Assembly (NCBI GenBank): GCA_030848705.1
Contig: CM061235.1
Span: 137,957,228 to 138,021,227 of the forward strand
DNA length: 64,000 nucleotides
Direction: 5' to 3'
DNA from: Heracleum sosnowskyi
Lineage: Eukaryota; Streptophyta; Magnoliopsida; Apiales; Apiaceae
How positions within the stretch are numbered: position 1 is the stretch's first letter; every line of letters begins with the position of its first letter. This document shows, piece after piece, positions 1-9,301 of this stretch. Position numbers and translations under genes: made by a program. The notes under the pieces were generated by a model, which saw nothing but the letters and a program-made list of their open reading frames with translations, was not told where the DNA came from and searched no databases.

Positions 1-672
1 GAAAAAAGCTCAAGTTCATCAAATTTTAACAATTATAAATGAAACTCAAAGTAATCACAACTTGGAAACAACGCTACCTAATATACCATCCAAAAACTAC
101 AACAAAGCTCGACTCCAATTCCATATCCTTACAGATATGTAAATCAACAAATATATTCTAGTGTTTGAATGTGCCAAATACAACACCATACCACATTCAC
201 TTAAACAACTTACTCGACCTGAAGTTCTGATAAATTGGCCAAACGGCATTAGAGAACACAGATAACAATAATTACTTCGACTTAAAACAGAGTTTCCATC
301 AAACAATTGGTGTCACATACAGACTTTTACAACCAAGTAATTAAGAAGATTACCTATACAATATTAAGAATTGCAAATATTAATCTTTAATTTACAAAGA
401 AATTAAAAAAAGTTGATATAAATCGCCAAACATTGCTCAAATTAGTTTCTGTAATTGAAAGAAAAATGAACTAAACAAACAGATATATTATATAAAAGTA
501 CACAAAGAAAGAAACAGACCTTAGATGAGCGCCTCTTATGTTCACTGAAGTAGCAAGGCATTGAATCATTTTTCACAATAGTAATCAACCATTGACATGT
601 TATGCCTCTTGTCAGAAATCTTGTTGCTATTACTTTTCTATAACATAAAAAATATATAAGAAATGCAAATAC

Positions 673-820
673 CTTAAGTTTCTGAAGTAATCCAGCAACC
701 TTTTCCACAAGCTTATCCACTTCATGTACCTTCAATTCAACAGTGACCAAAATAGATATAAATTAGAGCACTACAAGAGCCAGTGCTCCCAAGAAGGCAT
801 AAAATCGCTTTAGCTTATTG
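673..820 (-). pseudogene. Exon-like gene fragment, unidentified
   Basis: On the minus strand a CT-rich tract ending in AG precedes base 820 and a GT follows base 673, giving a 148-nt exon-like block. One frame reads through it with a single stop: a hydrophobic segment (FYAFLGALALVVL, stop, FISILVTVEL) and then an amphipathic helix-like part (HEVDKLVEKVAGLLQKLK). This looks like a membrane-anchored piece of a host gene with one nonsense codon. Upstream on the same strand, about 1240-1440, lie CT-rich sequence and an aaaccctaa motif, typical of plant 5' leaders. I do not recognise the family. Its position beside a CACTA-like terminus suggests a captured gene fragment, but this is inference. Confidence 0.35.
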
Positions 821-928
821 CTGGAAGAATACAAATTAACGTTTGTAAATAATAATCCAATTATTCAAAAACTAACATTTTATAACACAAAAAACTCAGA
901 TTTTATCGACCATTTGCAATACATACAA

Positions 929-933
<5 letters not shown>

Positions 934-975
<42 letters not shown>
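934..975. repeat. (TA)n microsatellite
   Basis: About 21 uninterrupted TA dinucleotides. The open reading frame across it encodes only an Ile-Tyr repeat and is not a gene. Confidence 0.95.
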
Positions 976-979
<4 letters not shown>

Positions 980-1494
980 AACAAGCATACAAAACATAAA
1001 AAGTAAATCTCTATATACTTGTAAAACAAAAAAAATAAATACAAATCAAATACAAGTGAAAGGGGAAAACAAATATAAGCTTACAATGTAAAGAACAGAG
1101 ATGTAAGCTTACATCGAAAGCCAAAACCAACTCTAAGCTCCTGTTGAAAAAAAATAGAGTTAAAAATCAAAATTGAAATTGAATTTGTTACTAACTTACA
1201 AATTGAAGAACAAACGAAAGAAAAAGAAACCCGATTAGGTCGATTCCTTTTTACCTCGGTTGGGTTCGTTCAATTAGGGTTTAAATTTGTACAAAGATGG
1301 TGAAATTAGGATTTCAACTACAGAGATGGTGAGATGATGAGATGGTGAATTTAGGATTTTAGTTATAGAGATGGTGAGATGGAGAGAGAGACGGGAGAGA
1401 GAGAACGCAGAGAGGGACGTGAGAGAGAATGAGAGAGTCCGAGTGTGTTGATTGTGTGAAAGGGGGAAAATTGGGGGGATAATAATTTCGCTAC

Positions 1495-1509
1495 GGGGGG
1501 GGGGGGGGG
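1495..1509. repeat. Poly-G run (15 G)
   Basis: Fifteen consecutive G residues in a G-rich, AG-rich stretch. The length is probably variable and may be unreliable in the assembly. Confidence 0.85.
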
Positions 1510-1599
1510 AATTTTTGTGGAAATAAGGGGGAAGTTATTTGGTATAATAAAGGGGTGAGAGTGACCTTGGATTTTTAAATTTTTTTAAATGAGAATTCA

Positions 1600-1741
1600 C
1601 AACGGCTATTTTATAAATTGATGTTTAAAAATAGTTTTAATATCGTTTTAAAAAATATCGATGTTAAAATATTTTTTAACATCGGTGGCATTTTCAACTG
1701 ATGTTAAAGCACCGATGTTATATATACTTTTTCTAGTAATG
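1600..1741. mobile_element. Right terminus of a CACTA-like DNA transposon (degenerate)
   Basis: The block ends in ttttctagtaatg. Read from the other strand this begins CATTACTAGAAAAA, one base from the usual plant CACTA/En-Spm start CACTACTAGAAA. Just inside are several short subterminal repeats in both orientations (atcgatgtt, acatcggtgg, aactgatgtt, accgatgtt), as CACTA transposases need for binding. The opposite end is not seen and may lie left of the window. No transposase is visible. The region to its left (1-1600) holds the exon-like fragment, so a Pack-type element is possible. Confidence 0.5.
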
Positions 1742-1917
1742 AAGTCTATGATCACCCCATCTTTACATACATAATCTTGTAGAATGTACAAGCCCTAATG
1801 ACCCGAAGAAGACCTGAATAAGCCCTAATTTATTCTAATTGAAAATGTAGAGAATGTTATTGAACCCGTACAAAATAATCCCTAATTTTTTGTGAAGAGA
1901 AAAAGAGAATTAAAGAA

Positions 1918-2013
1918 GTTGAGAGAGAGAGTTGAGAGAGAGAGAGAGTTGAGAGAGAGAGAGAGTTGAGAGAGAGAGAGAGAGAGTTGAGAGCGAGAGA
2001 GAGCTGAGAGAGA
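1918..2013. repeat. (GA)n-rich microsatellite
   Basis: Imperfect GA repeat interrupted by GTT and GC triplets. The minus-strand reading frame through it encodes only Ser/Leu repeats and is not a gene. Confidence 0.9.
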
Positions 2014-2159
2014 TAAGCAGAGAGTGATAATATTTGGACAAAATAATTGACCCGCCTAAGTGAAAATATTTGGACAAAAAAAGACCCGCTGGGACAAATT
2101 GATTGGGCCCGCCTATTTATCACATTAATCGGCTACACTTTTTTTAAGAGCAACGGCTA

Positions 2160-2332
2160 CACCGACTTTGGTGTTAGCATAGATACTGGATGAGGTCTAT
2201 GGTCACACTTATTTGTAGTAATGCTAACACTGAAGAAAGGTGTAGGCTTAGACCATTTTTAAGACATTTAGGGTTACACTTTTGCTTGTAACACTGAAAA
2301 AAACGTAGTTATTGCTCATATATGGCGTAGTG
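2160..2332. mobile_element. Right end of a CACTA element inserted in Tat gag
   Basis: The block ends exactly with gtagtg at 2332, so the opposite strand starts CACTACGCCATATATGAGC, as expected of a CACTA terminus. From 2333 onward the sequence matches the gag gene of the complete Tat element at 21.7-23.1 kb. Inside the block a perfect 10-bp inverted repeat (gtgttagcat at 2171-2180, atgctaacac at 2221-2230) and repeated gtaacac/aacactg motifs are typical subterminal repeats. The left terminus and the far side of the split gag are not found in the window, so the element either runs past the left edge or was truncated. Confidence 0.5.
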
Positions 2333-3750
2333 GAATCAGAGTCCTTTGATGTTCCGGGAAACTTTTCCTTGACATCGTACTCCTGAGTTTCTTTTCTTTT
2401 CTTTGAGTTTCCACTACCGCTAGCAGTGGGTTCATACTTTCTCATGCTTTCTTCAGCCTTGATATACTTTCCGGCTCTATCTTGGAGCTTCAGCATGCTC
2501 TCGGATGGATGTTTAGCTAACGACCTTTTGAAGTGGTCATCAGTAGTTCCTTGTTGCAGGGCTATCATAGCCACTCTGTCCTCCAAGTCCGGGACTTTCA
2601 AAGCCTCCCGAGTGAATCGATTCATGTAGTCCCTTAGGGCTTCATTCTTTCCTTGCTGGATTGCCATGAGTGATGCAGAGCTTTTCTCATGCACCCTACC
2701 ACTAATGAACTGATTGATAAAAGCTTTGCTTAGTTCCTTGAAAGACCCAATTGAGTTGGGAGGAAGACGGCTATACCAGCGTTGGGCCATGCCTGCCAAG
2801 GTTTGTGGAAACGCCCTACACTTGACCGCATCGTTGGTTGGCTGCAACAAAAGTGCATTGGAGAAGGTCCTTACATGATTTGCGGGATCTCCCGTTCCAT
2901 CATAGGCTTTGATCGAAGGCATCTTGAATTTTCTGGATATAGCCGTTTTCATGATGTCTTGAGTAAACGGTGGTGTAGGATCATCGGGATCTCCTAAGGG
3001 AAACAGAATACTAGGATCACCCCTTGGGGCTTCGGCCCTATTGGTTCTTCTTGCCGGTGGATCCAAGTTGATTATCGGGATCCCTTCAGTCGTTCGGCCT
3101 TGAGATTGATCGGCCTCCTCCTCAGTAAGGAGTTTCTTGAGTCTTGAAATCTCTGCCTCATGGGCTGCAATTTTCTCCTTAGTAGTTTGGGGTTGATCCC
3201 GATTTGTCTGGGAAGAACGTCTCCTTCTTGGGGCGAAATCCTCCCTAGTTGTATAACCCTCATCCTCGGTGTATGGGCCCGAGTAATCTTGAACGAAAGG
3301 GGTCTGGCGAGTTTGTTGATTTTGGGGTCCTAGACTTTGAATATAAGGGGGCACATATGCCTCATGGTAGATTGGATTAGTTCCACTACCGCCCGCCATG
3401 GGTCGAGGGGGCATGCCACAGCTTGGCATCCCCAAAGTCTGATTTGCGTATTGAGGGAGATCAGTAGTATGGAGTTGAAGGCTTCTCGGTGCATTCATGA
3501 TGAGTGGAGAAGTCGAGATTGGTTGCTGGTGAACGGTCTCTTGTGGATTAGATCCATGAATGACCATCTGCAGGGGATTCGTCCCTTCAACCAAAATCGG
3601 GATTTCCGGTCCTTGAGTGTTGGTGGGGATATTCGCCCCTTGAGTGCCAGTAGTCGGCGGTGATTGATTTCCGTGAGTATCAGCCTCAGAGGTGATTGGG
3701 CGATCCTCAGGAGTTTGAGTATCCCGAGCTGTTCTTCGTGTGTTTGCCAT
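2333..3750 (-). pseudogene. Truncated Tat-lineage Gypsy gag (copy A)
   Basis: This gag starts MANTRRTARDTQTPEDRP and is collinear with the plus-strand gag at 21705, at roughly 90% protein identity by eye. It contains the conserved retrotransposon gag core (KAYDGTGDPANHVRTFSNAL, then FKELSKAFINQF and RDYMNRFTREAL). Homology stops abruptly at 2333, where a CACTA end takes over; the open frame runs on to 2248 only by reading into CACTA sequence. Protease and pol are absent. The start is the ATG 34 bp from the LTR, just past the primer-binding region, the same arrangement as in the intact copy. No function is expected from this truncated copy. Confidence 0.9.
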
Positions 3751-3783
3751 GGTTGATGTTGTCTTCCCACAGACGGCGCCAAA

Positions 3784-4276
3784 TGTTGTGGATTAAAAAT
3801 CGTACTTGTATATTAATTGCTAGGATTAATGAGCTTCAAGCTTTAATGGCTGCACTTGCGTTTCGAGACTAAATCGGTCCTCACAAGATGCCTACATATC
3901 TCTAGTGTTTAGAGAATCAAGCCAAAGACGTAGTTCTGATTATAGGATCAGGGACCTTATATAGGCGTCTAGAGCCTAATATTTATGGTATGTTTAGGAG
4001 TCTTAGCGAATAAGTCTCCTTTTTGTTATTGGATAAACATTGTGTTGCTTGCTGAATAAGTCTTTTCCTTGTTGATAAAGGCTATGACTCATTAATTGGG
4101 ATTCTGGATCCTTCTTTGACTAATTTACCATATTTTGGTCTCTTTTGATGAGCTGTATATTTTTCCCTATTCATTAATTACGAAATTAATGAATAATTAG
4201 GGTGTCGGGCCTTAAATATCGGCATTTCCATTGAATAGCCAATTATATTTCTATAATTAATTTTCTGTCCATATCA
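3784..4276 (-). repeat. 5' LTR of Tat copy A (493 bp)
   Basis: In minus orientation it begins TGATATGG and ends CCACAACA, giving TG...CA ends. It is homologous along its length to the 505-bp LTRs at 21167 and 31108, with clearly more differences than those two show between themselves, so this copy is older. The primer-binding region (rc of ccacagacggcgcca, 3768-3782) adjoins it and the gag start follows. Confidence 0.9.
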
Positions 4277-5312
4277 CCCATATTATCTAAATATATAAAT
4301 TGAAAATTATATATGTATTATTATCATTTTAAGTAAATTATCGTAACATATATATTGAAAATTACATATGTATTATTATCATTTGAAGTTATTAAAATTT
4401 TATATTAAAACAACATAGATAGAACTTTTGGGAAGAAATATTAGTATTAAAAAAGCAAAAAAAATCTTAAATTTATGTAAAAATATATTAATAAATCATT
4501 GCCTGCATCTATAAAGCTAGTAAAAAAAATAACTACCGTTTTGTAACAGTATCATCTAGTAATGTAACACTTTTTGATGGACCCAATTTTTATGGGGCCC
4601 ACATTAATGGGATTCATTATTGTGGAGCTCACTTTATAGGTCCCGCATGTGGGGCCAACCTAACTCAATGTGGTGCTACACACAACATTAGATTTAAAAC
4701 TTATGTAACACCGATTACATATGTCTAAACTTTCTTGACTACTCTAACATTTTGTATCTAACGCTTTTCAAAAAACATTTCAATAGCATGTGCGTAACAA
4801 AGAAAGAGAAAATCGCGGTACCAAAACTTAATTCAAGTACAAAGCTGCTGGCTATACTACTGGTTGTCAAACAAAACAACGGCTTCAGAATTTAACATGA
4901 AATGAGTTGCTGGACATTTCACTAAAAAATATACATGAAAACTTAACAAAAATCCCTTCATGCATGTTTCGATAACTACCCCGACAAGATTAAATATTCA
5001 AAACAAAATTTAATGTATCATGAAGTTCTTGAGTTTAAAACTGTAAACTTGAGAGGAAATATTGTAAAGCATGATATAACAACTATTGATGTGGATTAAA
5101 CGGAATACAGGAGGGAGATGGGGGAAGAGAAGGAGGGAGAGGTATATATTAAGGGAGGGGGGGAAGGATATATAAAGAGAAAGGGAGAAAAGGTGATAAA
5201 AGGAGAGAGTGGGAATGGATGAAAACTTGATTTTAGTCAAGTGATGTATGATACAATATAAAACATTTAAAAATACAACAAACATGAACTAAACCTAAAA
5301 AAGCATGAGTAT

Positions 5313-5346
<34 letters not shown>

Positions 5347-6326
5347 AGTCCAAGTAGTTTCTGTTAATAATAAAACATCCATTAAACCAAATGACAAGAG
5401 GCTTGGAAAGAAGGAGATGAGCTGACTCGGTAAGCCAGTAAAAGAGAGCACGGCCAGCAAAATGGTGCACTACACGGGATAATTTTTAAATATTATTTAC
5501 AAATATTATTTATTTTACTTTTTAAATGTCATTATGTTTTCAATTAATAATTTCATTTTGAAGTAAAGATTCAATTTTTAAACTTACAATAATAATTAAT
5601 AGTGAAATATGTAGTTTATAGTTGTACATAGTATTGATAATTTATATTTTGTAAATATCATTTGTATTACATATTTATGTTATACCATTAAATTCTAGTG
5701 ATGGTTGTTTATTTATCCTTTTTTATTTTTCTCACACACGAAAACAAAAAAATTAAAAATTGTCTCCTACATCCATTTTTTTTTACAATACTTTAATTGA
5801 AATTGATGATATTTACTAAAGTAAATTTAATTTTTTAAATTTTTTATTGTATCTATTGCAAAAAATTAATTTCTTAAATATATTCGCAACTCTAATATCC
5901 TGTCCTTTTTTTTGTGAAATAATATTTGAAATGCAATCTAAATATGTTTTTTTAAAAGAGAGCTATTTGATTATTAGGTAGTTTTTAATTTTCACATTTA
6001 TAATATATTTCCATATTTTGAAAAAAAAAATAGTGTGCCTATATATGTTTAGCTGTAACGATAGGCTCTGATTAATCTAAGTATTAATTAGATGTATTTT
6101 AATATTATTTTTTATAAAATTTAATTTTAATATTAAAAAATATATTGTATACATGTAAAATACGTAAATATATAAATAATCTTATTTTGCTATCAAATAC
6201 AATAGGTAAATATCTTTATTTTATATATTTATTTTGATTTTCTATTAAAAAAATTAAAATTTTACAAATTTACCAATAGTTTGACCTTTTTTCTGTTTTT
6301 AACCGATTAATCCCGTCAAATTTTTG
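4277..6326. other. AT-rich intergenic DNA, no gene seen
   Basis: It holds a short tandem repeat at about 4290-4405 (two ~56-bp units with gaaaattayatatgtatt), a GC-richer patch around 4560-4700 with gggccca/gtaacac motifs that could be an old MITE, a purine-rich tract at 5100-5220 and the poly-G run at 5314. No reading frame with recognisable protein features was found. Confidence 0.6.
5314..5345. repeat. 32-base uninterrupted poly-G tract
   Basis: Thirty-two G residues in a row. Frames across it on the minus strand give only polyproline and are not genes. A run this long can form stacked G-quadruplexes and is also a common place for sequencing or assembly error. Confidence 0.9.
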
Positions 6327-6577
6327 ACCGATTAATTGCTTCTAAACCCGTCTTGGTCCGCCTAAACTCGATTAATCACCGATTTTTGAAAAAAAAACAT
6401 TTTTTTCCCAATTTTTTTAAAAAAATTAGACGTTTTTGGTCAGTCTAGCACCTACCGATTAATTGCTTCTAAACCCGCCTAGGTCCGCCTAAACTCGATT
6501 AATCACCGATTTTTGAAAAAAAAATATTTTTTTCCCAATTTTTTTAAAAAATTAGACGTTTTTGGTCAAGCACCTAT
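6327..6577. repeat. Tandem duplication, two ~127-bp units
   Basis: Unit 1 starts at 6327 and unit 2 at 6454, both with accgattaattgcttctaaa, and they run nearly identically through the A-run and T-run to the gacgtttttggtca motif. A shorter diverged cgattaatc motif flanks both sides (6302 and 6582). Noncoding. Confidence 0.85.
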
Positions 6578-7474
6578 GCGCCGATTAATCATCGGACACT
6601 AACACGACATACAATACCATTTAACCTTTTTACTCAAATTATAATAATATATAAAAGGATATATTTAGTAACCAAAATTAAATCGCATTTAATTACTTAT
6701 TAATATCTTAATGTTGTTGAGTGTCGTTTATTGTGTATAAGTTACATTTATATAATCTATGATTTGGTAAAAATAGTTATTTCTTGTTTATTTTTGATTT
6801 ATTTTATTTTATTTTTGGTTTGAATTTGATTAAGTTGTACAATGATTTTTAAAATAGTCATATACATAAAATATTCAAATTATTAACTATTAGTTAAATG
6901 TCTAGTCAAAGAACTTAGCAAAAAGAAGAAGAAGAAAGTGTTGGTCAAAGAAATCTTCTGATTAAATTTTATTTTATTACTCTATATGATATTAGGTGAA
7001 TATAGACATATTTTTCATGTGTCATTTTTTGATTTTAGTCCCCACCAGCTCATCAACAAATGAGTTATTAGGTACTTAACAAAGACAAGTGTTTTTATTG
7101 AAAGACTGAACTAATTAAACATGCACTATCAAATATCAAACATATTGAAAGACTGAAGAGACAAATATATAAAAATTTCGGGGATTGGGGATTGAGGTCT
7201 CCCTCCTCGATCCTATTTTTTTTTAAATAATTATATATAAATGTATAAAATATGATTTGGGGAGGGGATCGAGGAGTAGAACACAGGTTCTGGGACGAGT
7301 TTTGGGGTGGGGCATAACACTCCCTGACCCCAAAATAACGTGATGCCCATCCATACTAATAATCAAAAAGATTGTTGCTATAGCTTAGCAAAAGAGAAAG
7401 AAAAACAATTGATGCCATGATCAATCAAATTTTTATGCTTATAATATATTTCTTAATATGTTACCTAATGTCTA
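6578..7474. other. AT-rich intergenic DNA with one hairpin
   Basis: No gene seen. A perfect 11-bp inverted repeat (ctcctcgatcc at 7203-7213, ggatcgaggag at 7266-7276) in an otherwise AT-rich setting may be what is left of a small inverted-repeat element. Confidence 0.5.
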
Positions 7475-7873
7475 ATAAATGTTTTTCAGTTGTCATAGAA
7501 ATTCATACTAAAAGATAAATGTAAAGCTAAAAGTAGACATGATATTTTTAAAAATGTTAAGTAGTAAAAATAATTGGATTATAATTTATAGAAGTTAGTA
7601 ATACTTAATTCCCACTTTAACAGTTTAGCTAAAGGAACCGACAATATAATGCTTAATGGTTGTTGATGCATATATAAATGTTTTTCAGTTGTCATAGAAA
7701 TTCATACTAAAAGATAAATGTAAAGCTAAAAGTAGACATGATATTTATAAAAATGTTAAGTAGTAAAAATAATTGGATTATAATTTATAGAAGTTAGTAA
7801 TACTTACTTCCCACTTTAACAGTTTAGCTAAAGGAACCGACAATATAATGCTTAATGGTTGTTGATGCATATA
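7475..7873. repeat. Recent tandem duplication, two 199-bp units
   Basis: The unit starting ataaatgtttttcagttg at 7475 is repeated directly at 7674, with about two substitutions over 199 bp. The near identity points to a recent duplication. Noncoding. Confidence 0.92.
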
Positions 7874-8163
7874 AATAACTAATCATACAATAAATAAAGT
7901 AGTTTATGTTTCAAACACAATATAGAGATTACAAACACCCAAGTCAACATTTTAAGATATGTTTTTTAGTACAACAAAATGTTCACAAATCACCAATCTA
8001 AAAAATCAAAACCTATAATACATTAATATATTATATTGAATGCGTTTAATAACCTCAAAGTTACGGTAATGACTATATTTTATAATTTTTTAGTGCACTT
8101 ACAAAGTAATAGAGTCTACGCTCAAATATTGTAATTATAAAGATTTAAAAATATCGTACTCAA

Positions 8164-8403
8164 GAAGGAGAAGGTGAAAAATGGTTGAAAAATCTATATA
8201 ACACCACACTAAAGACAACAAACATGTCCGATGAATGGAGGCTTAACGTGGTAGTACCACTATTTATGAATAAGGACGATACTCAGAATTGTAGCAATTA
8301 TAGAGGTATTAAATTTCTCAAGTATATTATGAAGTTATAAGATAAAATTATTGAATTTAGGTGCACTAAGAAACAAAAATTAATATCTTTACGAGGTCAA
8401 CAA
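8164..8403 (+). pseudogene. LINE (non-LTR retrotransposon) reverse-transcriptase fragment
   Basis: In the frame starting at 8164 the conceptual product contains SDEWRLNVVVPLFMNKDD followed by TQNCSNYRGIKFLKYIMK, a clear match to the RT entry motif of plant L1-type LINEs (EWR..V.VPIFKNKGD..NC.NYRGI.L). An in-frame TAA interrupts it at 8338-8340 and it closes at 8404-8406. Only about 80 residues of a protein of more than 1000 residues remain, and the YxDD box and endonuclease are missing. It is a dead 5'-truncated or degraded relic with no other LINE sequence next to it. Confidence 0.8.
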
Positions 8404-8626
8404 TGAAAGTAATACACCCCCTAAATAATGGAGCAATATGAAAAATGTAGTGAGGATTTTTAATTTTTTTTTATCAATGATGTTTTTTTATTTGTTGCGT
8501 TTCTTCTATTAATTTGTTAAAGTTGGGGGTATTTTTAAACATTTTTTTTCATTCTTAGGAATTGAGTTAAGATCCGTATATGTATAATTCTCCCCAGACC
8601 CTGTATGTATAATGAGGGACGATATT

Positions 8627-8760
8627 GAGTGTACTTGATTAATTGGTTGCAATCAATAATATAGAATGCCATAAGTTGCTATAAGAATGGAAGATATTGG
8701 GTATAATTGGTTGGTCGGTTGCAATCAATAATAAAGAATGCCATAAGTTAGAGTCCACTC
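8627..8760. repeat. Imperfect tandem duplication (~76 bp period)
   Basis: The string ggttgcaatcaataatawag with the following aatgccataagtt occurs twice, near 8644 and 8719. Noncoding, about 0.6 kb upstream of the GATA gene. Confidence 0.7.
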
Positions 8761-9301
8761 AAAAATCAAATTCAAACTAAACCATTTGGCATACTATTTA
8801 TCCTCTAAAATTCAAAAGGTATCCTCTAAATCTCTTTCTATATCAAAGAAAATTCTTTGTCTATGCATAAGTTAATATCTTCCCCAATTTTCTTAAAAGA
8901 TAGAATATCTTCTACTTACATGCATGTGTGGTGTTTGTTTTGGTTTTACATATATGTACATAAATCATTTAGGTAAAGACAAAATCAAAGTAGGAAATAA
9001 GTTACAGAATGTACCAACAATTTAAAAAATAATCAAAATTTAGTGTGAACAATATTTTTATTTTTTTACTAAAAAGTGATATCTCTATACATAATTTTGA
9101 TATTCTTTTTAAATTTTTGAACACAAGATCCTCCATTATTTTATTTTTCAGCAATAAAGCTAAAAATGCATATTCTTTGTTTTTTATTTACTTCACAAAT
9201 CTTGCTATCTAACATAAATACCGTTTTTATATGATTCTTGAATCACTACCCGTCGTTGAAATATTTCTCGAGGAGTTTTCAAATATCAAATATCAAATAT
9301 C

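Noticed and set aside
818..1006. Reading frame with Tyr-Ile repeats
   Set aside because: It is only the (TA)n microsatellite.
1857..2123. Minus-strand Ser/Leu-rich frame
   Set aside because: A by-product of the GA microsatellite.
5233..5470. Polyproline protein on the minus strand
   Set aside because: The proline run is the 32-base G tract; no conserved sequence surrounds it.
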